From contig JAWLFY010000003.1 of the NCBI GenBank assembly GCA_041685355.1, forward strand, positions 1-64,000: a DNA stretch of 64,000 nucleotides. The letters are read 5' to 3'. Origin of the DNA: JAWLFY01 sp041685355. GTDB taxonomy: Bacteria; Planctomycetota; Planctomycetia; Pirellulales; Pirellulaceae. A program made the translations under genes and the position numbers. This document shows positions 44,307 to 53,065 of this stretch, in pieces. How positions within the stretch are numbered: the stretch's first letter is position 1; the number at the start of each line of letters is the position of its first letter. The notes under the pieces were generated by a model. The model was not told where the DNA came from and searched no databases. It was given only the letters and a program-made list of their open reading frames with translations.

Positions 44307-46154
44307 ATGCCCTCGCGCCGAGCCTCGTTGAACGCCGCTTGGATGATGTTCCTCGTCTGCACGCTCTCGACCCCGCTTTGGGTCGTGGGATGCCGTCCTG
44401 GTGCTCGTTCGGTCGCTCCCCCGTCGTCACCTCGACACGCGGCCGACTCGACCCCCGGTTCGACTTCGGACGTGGAGTCGTCGCACGTCTCCGACTCGGA
44501 GCAGCCCGGCGTCGAAGAGATGGACCCGATCGAGGCCCCGCTGATGCCGCCGGTCCTCGTCGACGTCGAGGGGGTGCAAGACGTCGAGGGGGGGCAACGA
44601 AACGCCGAACAGTCTCCGAAGGACGCGTCACGCGGCGAGGCGGAGGCTGGGGAGCCACTTGCCAACTCGGACAAAGCGGCCAGCACCGGCCCCCCGGTCG
44701 AATCCGCCGCGGACGCTGCCGGTGGCGACTCGGGCGAGAAAGTCGGAGAGCCGCCGGCGTACACGTCGTGGGATCCACCGACGGTCACCCTCGTGGTCAC
44801 CGGCCAGCAAAACGGATACCTCGAGCCGTGCGGCTGCACCGGACTCGATCGCCAAAAAGGGGGCGTCGCCCGGCGATATACCCTCCTCGAACAGTTGCGA
44901 TCGCGAGGCTGGGAACTCGTCCCGATCGACGCGGGAAACCAAGTCCGACGCTACGGTCGCCAAGCCGAGATCAAGTACCACCGTTCGCTCGAAGCGCTTC
45001 GTGAGATGGGGTATGTGGCGGTCGGCTTCGGCCCCGATGACATCCGCTTGAGCGTCGGCGACCTGATTCAGGAGGCCGCGGCTGAATCGGACGACGAGGC
45101 ACTGCACCTTTCGGCAAACGTCGTCCTGTTCGACCCGACGTTGATGCCCAAGGTGAAGACGGTCGAGGCGGGCGGACTCACGATCGGCGTGACGAGTCTT
45201 CTGGATCCGGCGTCGCTCAAGGCCGACCCGAGCGGCGAAATTGAGGTCGGGGAAGCGGTCGACGCGGCGGTGGCAGCGATCGACGAGATCCGACAACGGG
45301 ACACGGACTTTACCGTGCTCATGTTCTATGGCGACGAGTCCGCGGCGGAGTCCCTCGCCCGCGAAGTCCCCGGGATCGACCTGTTGGTCGTCGCCGGCAG
45401 CGATGGCGAGCCGTTGTATCGGCCCCGCGAGATCGACGGCTCAAGAAACCGGGACGGCGGATCGACGAAGCTGATCGTCACCGGAAACAAAGGGATGTAT
45501 GCCGGATTGGTAGGGATCGAACCGGACCGCTCTATCCGTTACGCCCGGGTCGCGATCACACATGAGTTCGAGGACGCCCCGGAAATGCGTCAGCTGATGG
45601 CCGACTACCAGCAACAGCTGAAAGAAGTCGGCCTGGACGGCCTTGGGCTGCGACCGCTGCGGCACCCGACCGGCGAGAAATTCGTCGGGTCGAGCACGTG
45701 TGGCGAGTGTCACACGCTGGCGTTCGATATCTGGTCGTCGACCCCACACGCTTTGGCAACCGACCATATCGTCGAGCCGCCCGAAGAGCGGGGCGATGTC
45801 GCGCGGCACTTCGATCCGGAATGCCTCAGTTGCCACGTCACCGGATGGCACCCGCAAGACTACCAGCCGTACGAGTCAGGTTATCTTTCGCTAGAAGCCG
45901 ACAGCCATTTGACCGGCAACGGTTGTGAGAATTGCCACGGGCCCGGCGGATCACATGTCGCCGCCGAGCAAGGCGATTTGGACGTTTCCGGCGACCGTTT
46001 GGAGGAGCTTCGCGTCGCGATGCGGTTACCGCTCGAACGGGCCCGCGACAAGTGCCTCGAGTGCCACGACCTTGACAATAGCCCCGACTTCCACGAGCCC
46101 GACGCGTTCGAACACATCTATTGGCCAGAGGTCGAGCATTACGGGCTCGATTGA
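44307..46154 (+). CDS. Lipoprotein multihaem cytochrome c with metallophosphatase-like domain
   Basis: Predicted lipoprotein: the signal segment ends in a lipobox LWVVGC (Cys about 30), followed by a Ser/Glu-rich linker. The middle (about 155-420) resembles the calcineurin/5'-nucleotidase fold without all metal motifs, opening TLVVTGQQNGYLEPCGCTG (landmark EPCGCTG near 174). The C-terminal part holds four CXXCH haem sites, CGECH (near 466), CLSCH (507), CENCH (541) and CLECH (584), spaced like the cytochrome c554 family. The ATG at 44307 is chosen because it gives the lipoprotein signal; the frame opens 195 bp earlier. It ends 16 bp inside the convergent ABC ATPase gene. Confidence 0.75.
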   Translation: MPSRRASLNAAWMMFLVCTLSTPLWVVGCRPGARSVAPPSSPRHAADSTPGSTSDVESSHVSDSEQPGVEEMDPIEAPLMPPVLVDVEGVQDVEGGQRNAEQSPKDASRGEAEAGEPLANSDKAASTGPPVESAADAAGGDSGEKVGEPPAYTSWDPPTVTLVVTGQQNGYLEPCGCTGLDRQKGGVARRYTLLEQLRSRGWELVPIDAGNQVRRYGRQAEIKYHRSLEALREMGYVAVGFGPDDIRLSVGDLIQEAAAESDDEALHLSANVVLFDPTLMPKVKTVEAGGLTIGVTSLLDPASLKADPSGEIEVGEAVDAAVAAIDEIRQRDTDFTVLMFYGDESAAESLAREVPGIDLLVVAGSDGEPLYRPREIDGSRNRDGGSTKLIVTGNKGMYAGLVGIEPDRSIRYARVAITHEFEDAPEMRQLMADYQQQLKEVGLDGLGLRPLRHPTGEKFVGSSTCGECHTLAFDIWSSTPHALATDHIVEPPEERGDVARHFDPECLSCHVTGWHPQDYQPYESGYLSLEADSHLTGNGCENCHGPGGSHVAAEQGDLDVSGDRLEELRVAMRLPLERARDKCLECHDLDNSPDFHEPDAFEHIYWPEVEHYGLD

Positions 46155-46927
46155 ATATCCAGCCGCCCCGTTTTCGTCGGCCGCACGACCGCGGTCGATC
46201 GCTCGGCATGATCGTCGGAGGCCGCTTTCTCGCGAGGCACTTTCGCATCGGACACCGGCGGCTCGGACACTTTGTCTCCGGACGCCGCGTGCTCGACCGC
46301 CACCCGTCCGTCGACCAGCCGCAACAGCGGGTCCGCCAGTTGGGCCGCCTCGTCAAGGCTGTGGGTGACATGGAGCGTGGTGACCCCGGTCCGAACGCGA
46401 ACCTCGGCGAGCAACTCGCACATCTGGCCGCGGGTTTCGCCATCCAGCGCGCTGAGCGGTTCATCGAGACACAGAACACGGGGCATGAACGACAACGCAC
46501 GTCCCAACGCGACCCGTTGCCGCTCTCCACCGCTAAGACCGGTGGGGACCCGGTCGAGGAGGTGACCGATCCCAAGCATCTCGGTAAGCTCGCCGACGCG
46601 CTGCGAAATCAACCCTTTGTCGACGCCGCGGATCGAAAGGGCAAACCCGAGTTGTTGACGGACCCTCATCCGAGAAAACAAAGCCCCGTCTTGAGGCACG
46701 TAGCCGACGCCACGCAACGCGGGGTTCCGATCGGTGACGTCCTGATCCCCAAGCAGGATCCGGCCCGAAGTGACCGGACGAAGCCCCAAGATCGTTTCGA
46801 GGATCGTCGTCTTGCCGCTTCCCGTCTTCCCCATCAACACCCCATACCCACCACTCGGGATCGTGAGGGAGACGTCGCGGAGCGCAAACTCACCCGCGGT
46901 GATCGTCACGTGATCAAGCCGGATCAT
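46139..46927 (-). CDS. ABC importer ATPase (molybdate/tungstate/sulfate-type)
   Basis: ATPase of a ModC/WtpC-like oxyanion importer. Walker A GKTGSGKTT is at about 33-41, the Q-loop region VGYVPQDGALF near 77, signature LSGGERQRVALGRAL near 130, Walker B VLCLDEPLSALD near 152, and the switch His in THSLDEA near 190. It lacks the C-terminal TOBE domain; instead there is a 45-residue polar tail that overlaps the cytochrome gene. The ATG at 46927 overlaps the permease stop (ATGA). The longer upstream frame is a shadow. Confidence 0.85.
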   Translation of the reverse strand: MIRLDHVTITAGEFALRDVSLTIPSGGYGVLMGKTGSGKTTILETILGLRPVTSGRILLGDQDVTDRNPALRGVGYVPQDGALFSRMRVRQQLGFALSIRGVDKGLISQRVGELTEMLGIGHLLDRVPTGLSGGERQRVALGRALSFMPRVLCLDEPLSALDGETRGQMCELLAEVRVRTGVTTLHVTHSLDEAAQLADPLLRLVDGRVAVEHAASGDKVSEPPVSDAKVPREKAASDDHAERSTAVVRPTKTGRLDIQSSP

Positions 46928-47868
46928 GACCGCCGCGCCCCACCACGTTCGCGAACGTTTCCGCCCCGAAACAGCGACGAGCTCTCCTCGCCACCCACCG
47001 CCCGGGTCAGGATCAACACGATGATCGCCCCCGCGACCATGATCAGCGATACCGCGACCGCCGCCTCCAAGTTCCCCACGTTCATCTCCAGGAACACACT
47101 CGTCGACAACACCTCGGTCTTCATTCGCGTCGAGCCGGCAAAGATCAACAGCGGCCCGAACTCGCCGAGCGAACGCGCCCATGCGAGCGTCAACGCGGTC
47201 ACCATGCCGCGATCCGCTTCGGGAAACACGACGTACGAAAATGCCTGGAAACGGCTGCAGCCCAACGTCCGCGCGACCTGCTCGCATCGCGGATCGATCT
47301 GATCAAATGTCGCCTTCATCGTCCGCACCGCGAACGCGCACGCCACCGAGAACTGCGCCAATACGACCGCCGGGACCTGGTACACCACGTGCGGCGCTAA
47401 CCAAGAAAACGGCGCGAACTGGAACAAGATCAGCAGGCTCAGCCCGACCACCAGCGGCGGGAGCACGATCGGGATATCGAGAAACGCGTCGAGCAGCCTG
47501 CGTCCCGGAAACCGAACCCTCGACATTAAATAGCCGAGTGGGACCGCGACGAAAACCGACAAGATCGCCGACAGCGTACACGAGATCAGGCTCAACCGGA
47601 TCGAGTAGCGGATCTTCGGGTCGCGGAGGGCGTCGACGATCGGACTCTCGGTCACCGCAGCCGTCCACGCCTGCGAACCGGAAGACGCTGCCAAACTCTG
47701 CCGAACCATGTACAGAACGTCGGCCGCCAACATCCCGGCGATCAGCAACACATACACGCCGCCGATCACCCCCATCGACGCCAAGAAGACGCGGTCCGAC
47801 AGGGCCATCGCCAACGGCTTGCGGGGGGCGCCGTACTCGTGCCCGACGGCCAACGAAGAATCCGTCAA
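46924..47868 (-). CDS. ABC importer permease (ModB/WtpB-like)
   Basis: Six-helix binding-protein-dependent permease. ATPase-coupling (EAA) loop region: CEQVARTLGCSRFQAFSYVVFPEA (landmarks ARTLGCSRFQAF), and the typical ModB sequence LAWARSLGEFGPLLIFAG near 245. Substrate class by similarity is molybdate, tungstate or sulfate, but specificity is set by the binding protein. Overlaps both neighbours by 4 bp. Its C-terminal tail is basic and Arg/Gly-rich. Confidence 0.83.
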   Translation of the reverse strand: MTDSSLAVGHEYGAPRKPLAMALSDRVFLASMGVIGGVYVLLIAGMLAADVLYMVRQSLAASSGSQAWTAAVTESPIVDALRDPKIRYSIRLSLISCTLSAILSVFVAVPLGYLMSRVRFPGRRLLDAFLDIPIVLPPLVVGLSLLILFQFAPFSWLAPHVVYQVPAVVLAQFSVACAFAVRTMKATFDQIDPRCEQVARTLGCSRFQAFSYVVFPEADRGMVTALTLAWARSLGEFGPLLIFAGSTRMKTEVLSTSVFLEMNVGNLEAAVAVSLIMVAGAIIVLILTRAVGGEESSSLFRGGNVRERGGARRS

Positions 47869-49508
47869 AACGAATCCGCCCGATCGTCGAGGAGGAACTC
47901 GAACCCGACGGTTTCAAACCGCTCTCGAGCCGTGTGGACTTGGCGATAGAGCCGCCGGATGAGTTGCTTGTGGTCGCTGTGACGGGCGATGCTGAGCGGC
48001 TGCACCGCGCGGGTCAACGGCGAGTCGATGCGGATCACGTCAACCTCGTCGTCATGCCCCAGAACGTCATTGCGGTAAGCGATCGCGACGTCGACGTGAC
48101 CGGTCAATACGTCGGGAACGATCAACGCCGACGACGACTTTTCGACAACCACCTCCCCCGCTTCCCCCTGCTTCTCCATCAACGCGTCGTAGATCCCGAC
48201 TTGGCGAAGCAGGCGTCGTGTGAGCGCCCCGATCGTGCACTGGTCGGGCTCGCCGATCGAAACCCGGACTCCCGGTAGCGCCAAATCCTTCAGCCCGCCG
48301 ACGCGATCGCTCCCCTTGGGCACAACCATCACGATCTCGGTTTCGGAAACGTCGATGTCTTCCTGGAACCACTCGTTGACGTTTTCTAAATAGTACCGGT
48401 CACACGCCATGTAAACGTCGGGAAAGCCAGCCGCCTGGGACTGGTCTTCGATCGCCGCCATCCGCCCGGTCAGGATCCCGCAGCCGTCGAATACCGTATT
48501 GACCACAACGCCCTCCCGCTTTTGAAACGCGTCGATCACGGGTTCGACCGCGTTCCGGTTAACGGCCCCACAATAGAACGTGATCTCCGGCGTCTCCGCC
48601 CACAAGTCACCCTCGACCGGCCCCATCCCGGCCGCTTCGAAGACCGGCAATCCCCGATCGCGAGCGGCCAGATAGCGGGCCAACTTCAACGCGGCGGTCG
48701 GCCGTGTCGACGAGGTCAATACCCCGACGGTGACCTCCTCCTCGGGGATCGTCGTCTTCCGCGTCTCCGCCAACTCTCCCAACGGGATCGCCGTCAGCTC
48801 GTCACGATACTCGGGGCTCGAAACGGTGAAGTTCCATACGATCCCGAAATCGGCCGCACCGATTTTGACGTCGTTGGCCACTTCGTTCACCGTCGGCTTG
48901 AAAACGCCGTACTCGGTCGTGTGCTGTTCCAATCGGGCCCACAAGTTCTCGGCATCCCCACCCGTCCACGCGACCGGTTGCAGTGTGGTCCGGGCCGACT
49001 TTCCGACCGCCGCTTGGTCCGGGGAAGCGACCGACCAGCGGACCCCTTCCGCGAACATCGCCTCCCAGGACGGTTCACTCGGTTCGCGATCGTTGCGAAA
49101 AACGACGACCGGTTGCAACACGCCCAGCGGCAGCGACTCCGCGGCCAGTCCCTGCTCGATCGCCTCATCGATGTAGAACGAGTCAGCCGCCAAATACAGA
49201 TCGGGCTGTTCGAACTTATTGACCTTCAACTGGTTAAGCAGCATGTTCGAACCGCCGTACTGGGGCTCGACCCGGATGCCGTACTCTTCCTCATAAGCTG
49301 CGAGGATCTGTTCGACCGGGCCCCGAACCCCGGCGGCGACGAGCATCACCAGCGGTCGATCGGCATCGTCACCCGACCGCCGCGACCCGCCGGGCAACAA
49401 GGCGATCAGGGCGACGGCCAACACGGCACCGGCGAATACTATCAACAGCAACGGGTTCAAACCGCCTCGCCGCGTCGACCACGCGGCATGACTTCGAATT
49501 CGCGTCAT
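47865..49508 (-). CDS. Membrane-anchored protein with two fused ABC binding domains
   Basis: An N-terminal membrane anchor (about 20-42) is followed by two type II periplasmic binding domains in tandem. Domain 1 (about 55-290) contains the ModA-like VEPQYGGSNMLLNQLKV and DLYLAADSFYIDEA; domain 2 (about 310-530) contains the parallel TVFDGCGILTGRM, DVYMACDRYYLENV and VPKGSDRVGGLKDLALPG. A single binding protein per importer is normal, so the fusion is unusual; the two sites may differ in substrate. It may also be tethered rather than free, since there is no lipobox. The ATG at 49508 overlaps the upstream ATPase stop. Confidence 0.72.
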   Translation of the reverse strand: MTRIRSHAAWSTRRGGLNPLLLIVFAGAVLAVALIALLPGGSRRSGDDADRPLVMLVAAGVRGPVEQILAAYEEEYGIRVEPQYGGSNMLLNQLKVNKFEQPDLYLAADSFYIDEAIEQGLAAESLPLGVLQPVVVFRNDREPSEPSWEAMFAEGVRWSVASPDQAAVGKSARTTLQPVAWTGGDAENLWARLEQHTTEYGVFKPTVNEVANDVKIGAADFGIVWNFTVSSPEYRDELTAIPLGELAETRKTTIPEEEVTVGVLTSSTRPTAALKLARYLAARDRGLPVFEAAGMGPVEGDLWAETPEITFYCGAVNRNAVEPVIDAFQKREGVVVNTVFDGCGILTGRMAAIEDQSQAAGFPDVYMACDRYYLENVNEWFQEDIDVSETEIVMVVPKGSDRVGGLKDLALPGVRVSIGEPDQCTIGALTRRLLRQVGIYDALMEKQGEAGEVVVEKSSSALIVPDVLTGHVDVAIAYRNDVLGHDDEVDVIRIDSPLTRAVQPLSIARHSDHKQLIRRLYRQVHTARERFETVGFEFLLDDRADSF

Positions 49509-50221
49509 GACATCACCGACTGTGTCGCTTGAAGAACGCCCCGGTCCATCCATCGTGTCTCATCCGCCGCTTCGGCCGCGCGGTCGTCGTGCGTCACCAA
49601 CAACACCCCGCCGCCACCATCCGCGAATCGACGCAGCGATTCGAGTACAACTTTCGCGTTCTCACCGTCCAGGTTCCCGGTCGGCTCGTCGGCGAGCAAC
49701 AATTTCGGCTCATTCAACAACGCCCGCGCCATCGCACACCGTTGCCGTTCGCCGCTGCTCAACCGTCCCGGGGTGTGCCCGGCACGGTCGGCGAGCCCGA
49801 ATTCCTCGAGCAACGCCGTCGCACGCTGACGGGCCGCTTCGGGGGCAACCGCCGCGGGCGTCCCCGCGACCGCGAGTGACGGGGCGAGGACGTTGTCCAG
49901 CACGCTTAGGTAGGGAACCAGATGAAACTGCTGGAACACGAAGCCGAGATGCTGGCCGCGGAAACTCGCCCTGCGGTCCGCCGCCATCTGATAGGGACGC
50001 TCTCCGGCGATCACGACGTCGCCGGCGTCCGGCGCGAGCAACGTCCCGGCGGTCAAAAGCAACGTCGACTTCCCGCAACCGCTCGGTCCACGGATCGCCA
50101 GAAACGTCCCCGCGTCCAACGCCAACGACAACTCTCGCAAGGCGTGCACGTCTTGCGACGTTTGCGTGGAAGCGTTGCCGCCTCGGTACGTCTTCGAAAC
50201 CTGATCCAGTTGCAACAACAT
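49505..50221 (-). CDS. MacB/LolD-type ABC ATPase
   Basis: Walker A GPSGCGKSTLLLTAG at about 49-63, FVFQQFHLVPYLSVLDNV (landmark FQQFHLVP near 98), signature LSSGERQRCAMARALL near 158, Walker B LLLADEPTGNLDGENA near 177, and the switch THDDRAA. The LSSGER/ADEPTGNLD combination places it with FtsE/LolD/MacB ATPases, which power FtsX-type permeases, not importers. It matches the permease encoded 6 bp upstream. Downstream it is coupled to the dual binding-protein gene. Confidence 0.87.
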   Translation of the reverse strand: MLLQLDQVSKTYRGGNASTQTSQDVHALRELSLALDAGTFLAIRGPSGCGKSTLLLTAGTLLAPDAGDVVIAGERPYQMAADRRASFRGQHLGFVFQQFHLVPYLSVLDNVLAPSLAVAGTPAAVAPEAARQRATALLEEFGLADRAGHTPGRLSSGERQRCAMARALLNEPKLLLADEPTGNLDGENAKVVLESLRRFADGGGGVLLVTHDDRAAEAADETRWMDRGVLQATQSVMS

Positions 50222-50227
50222 CGGGCG

Positions 50228-51601
50228 TCATTCTCCCTGCAGCACGACGGCCGCATCTTGGTTCGCCGCCATCACCGCGGCAACCCAACTGGATAGCATT
50301 GCCAACGCGACCGCGAGCAGCGGGGTGGTGACGAGGGTCACCAAGTAACCGGGCGAACGGAGCAGCGCCGCTTGGACGCCTTCGGTAAATCGCGAATCCG
50401 CCGGGTCGATCCCCGCCGCGATCAACGACCCGATCGCAAGCCCGAACGACACCCCCAATACGCCACCAACGACTCCCGACAACGCCGCCTTTCCGAGGAA
50501 CACGGCCAGAATCTGACGCGTTCGCATCCCGATCGCCCGCAAGACCCCGATCTCCTCCCGGCGGTATCGGACGTTCACGTAGGCCAATAGACCGACCGCC
50601 GCCGCCGCCAACAACAACACCGTGGGGATCAACCACTGGGCGACCCGACGGTGCTGGCCCTCCAAACTCGCTCGCGATTCGGCCTCGCGAGCCAACCACG
50701 CCTCACCCGCCGCCCGTTCGGCGGCGAGAGACTCCTCGGCGACCTCCTTCGCCTTCGTTCGCGACTCGGCCCGCGCCAGCGCCTGCGAGTATCGCTCGAT
50801 CACCTGGGTTCCCGGTAAGACCCCCGAGATCTCCGCGCGGATCTGGGAGATTCGGTCCCCGCTGCACCCGCACTCCAACGCCAAGATCGCGTGAACGAGG
50901 TTCTGTAACCCCAATAACTCCTGAGCTTTTGACAAGTCGATCCAAACGGTCACGTCGTCGGTGCTGCCCCGTTCCGGATGCGTCTTTGATACCCGAAACG
51001 TTTCCCCCATGAACTCGACTTCGTCCCCCGGTTCCATCTCGCAACGCCGCGCGACCTCATAGCCCATAACCATCTGGCCCGGCGCGACCGCATCCAGCAT
51101 CGGCTTTTTGAGACCCCGGTGCATGATCGGAACCTCGCCGCGGGTCCCATACAGCACCACATCGATCTCTTGTTCCGGCCACTCGACCTGCTTCATCACC
51201 GTCGGAAGCAAATGGTTGATCGTCATGATCTTTGACTGCGACAACCGGGTGGCATATTCCTCCGGCATCGTTTCCGACAGCGATCCCCGCAGGTGCAGTT
51301 CCGCCGGGTCCTGGCTTTCGGGCAAAATCAGCACGTTGAAGCCGAGACCGAGCATCTGTTTGCGGATCGCGTCTTCCAATTCGGCTCCGGCGACAGCGAC
51401 CTGCTCCACCTTTGCCTCGATCGCCGCTTCGGCTTCCGACTGCTTCGCCGAGAGCAGACGCTCGGTCACCAGCGCGTCGCGTCGGACGACGCCGTCGGCG
51501 ACCACCACCGCGATCGCCGCGACCGCGACCGCGACGACCGACAGCACGAAATTCAACTTCCGGTGGCTGATCTCCCGGATGATCAATCGGGAAAGCTGCA
51601 T
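50228..51601 (-). CDS. FtsX/MacB-type ABC permease
   Basis: A single N-terminal helix (about 15-35), a large periplasmic domain (about 40-300) and three C-terminal helices (about 320-345, 365-395, 420-445): the MacB/LolC topology. The sequence before the second helix group (YVNVRYRREEIGVLRAIGMRTRQILAVF, landmarks REEIGVLRAIGM) is the conserved FtsX coupling segment. Such systems work mechanically on envelope substrates (export of lipoproteins or peptides) rather than import. It follows the anchored unknown gene by 1 bp. Confidence 0.83.
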   Translation of the reverse strand: MQLSRLIIREISHRKLNFVLSVVAVAVAAIAVVVADGVVRRDALVTERLLSAKQSEAEAAIEAKVEQVAVAGAELEDAIRKQMLGLGFNVLILPESQDPAELHLRGSLSETMPEEYATRLSQSKIMTINHLLPTVMKQVEWPEQEIDVVLYGTRGEVPIMHRGLKKPMLDAVAPGQMVMGYEVARRCEMEPGDEVEFMGETFRVSKTHPERGSTDDVTVWIDLSKAQELLGLQNLVHAILALECGCSGDRISQIRAEISGVLPGTQVIERYSQALARAESRTKAKEVAEESLAAERAAGEAWLAREAESRASLEGQHRRVAQWLIPTVLLLAAAAVGLLAYVNVRYRREEIGVLRAIGMRTRQILAVFLGKAALSGVVGGVLGVSFGLAIGSLIAAGIDPADSRFTEGVQAALLRSPGYLVTLVTTPLLAVALAMLSSWVAAVMAANQDAAVVLQGE

Positions 51602-51602
51602 T

Positions 51603-52952
51603 TCAACGGGTCTCCTGACGGCGGAGGATGGTTGCCCCCGAAATCAAAGCGATCAAGCCGACGGCGAACAACACGCCCCACGGAAGCCAGCGTAACCAAT
51701 CCGTCGCGTCGGTCCGCGCTAAGCCGCCCGAGCCGACGTGTTCGGAAGCGGCTTCCTCTTCGCCACCATCGGTCGCCCCGACCTCCGCGACGGTTTCCGC
51801 ATCACGAATCGGTGCCGCACCCCCGCTCGCCTCCTGACCACCGCCGGCCGACGCGAGGCGGGCGTCCGGGTCCGAACCGCCATCGGCGGATCGCGACTCC
51901 CCCGCAACGCCCGACGCGTTCGCCTCACCCGACAAACCCGACGCGTCCGCTGTTGCCGCTCGATCCGGTGCTCCCGTTTCGTCCGACACCATTCCCGACA
52001 AACCGACCAGAGGCAAATCGAAGTCCTCCGGTTCGGGCGTCTCGACGAAGTCATCCCATCGGACGGGGATCAACAAGTCGACCCCGGGGTTCTCCGCCTT
52101 CACCGTGCACTGGCACGCGCCGGTCAGGAACACCGCGGCCTCCTCGATCACGTCCGGATTGATCCCGTCTCCGACCAACGCGTAGAGCGCCCGTCCGCGG
52201 CCGAATACCGGGAACACCATCGGTTGGCTCACCAGTTCCTCGTCGCGAAGATCGGGTTCGGTCGACAACAGCATCTCGGTGAACCATTTCTCCGCCGGGT
52301 CGTCACGATCGACGCGGATCGCCGAGAATCGGATCGCGAGCTCTTCCGGCTCGGCGGTCATCTCGTCCAAGTCGTTCGGGTCGATCTCGGGAAGCTCGAG
52401 CGTCTCTTGTTGCTTCGCCAATTCGGCCTCCAGCAGCCCGAAGCGAATCTCGTCGTCAGCGGCATCACCCGACTCGAGATACACCCACACGACGTCACCC
52501 GCGAGCAACCGTTCGCCGATTTCCCCGCGTGCGGGCGATCCCAGCAACCCTTCGACCTCCGAATCGTTCCAGGAGGCCGCCCCGACGATCGCCTCGCCGC
52601 CGGCGATCGCGGCCGGCAGGTTGACCACCATGTGCGGCAAATCCGGTTCACCCCCTTCCTTCTTCGTCACCCGTTCCCAACGGGCGAGATCCGCGCCGAC
52701 CGGATCACCGCTGAGATCGATCGCGCGGGCCTCCACGTTCGCCCCCTGCGCCTCCGCCCGTTCGCGGACCCCCCGCAGCAGCGCCTCGTCCTCTTCCGAC
52801 CATTCGCCGTCGTGATACACGAAGACCTGATAACCGTCGGGCCGCCAATGGTCCAGCGCATATCGGAACACAGGCACCGAGCATGCGAGCAACGTTGTGG
52901 AGGCAAGTACCGACGCTACGAAAATCGACGCGCGTCGTGAGAAAGCGTTCAT
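51603..52952 (-). CDS. Unknown exported protein with N- and C-terminal membrane segments
   Basis: Not recognised. A signal or anchor segment (about 8-28, with an LLAC lipobox-like site) precedes an alpha/beta-looking periplasmic region (about 30-290) containing FPVFGRGRALYALVGDGINPD and ACQCTVKAENPG. A low-complexity Ser/Ala/Glu/Gly linker (about 310-415) follows, then a C-terminal membrane helix (WLPWGVLFAVGLIALISG, about 420-437). It is first in the ABC operon, directly coupled to the FtsX-type permease, so it is likely a partner of that transporter. The ATG at 52952 is preferred over a longer frame. Confidence 0.6.
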   Translation of the reverse strand: MNAFSRRASIFVASVLASTTLLACSVPVFRYALDHWRPDGYQVFVYHDGEWSEEDEALLRGVRERAEAQGANVEARAIDLSGDPVGADLARWERVTKKEGGEPDLPHMVVNLPAAIAGGEAIVGAASWNDSEVEGLLGSPARGEIGERLLAGDVVWVYLESGDAADDEIRFGLLEAELAKQQETLELPEIDPNDLDEMTAEPEELAIRFSAIRVDRDDPAEKWFTEMLLSTEPDLRDEELVSQPMVFPVFGRGRALYALVGDGINPDVIEEAAVFLTGACQCTVKAENPGVDLLIPVRWDDFVETPEPEDFDLPLVGLSGMVSDETGAPDRAATADASGLSGEANASGVAGESRSADGGSDPDARLASAGGGQEASGGAAPIRDAETVAEVGATDGGEEEAASEHVGSGGLARTDATDWLRWLPWGVLFAVGLIALISGATILRRQETR

Positions 52953-53065
52953 GATTCCTGTCCGTCCGAGTTCTCTTCTCCGCCCCATTCTAAACATTCG
53001 AGACGTCGCGATCGTTCACAACCGTCTCATCGCTGCCGCGCCCCGGCCGCCCGAGCTCGCGGTGT

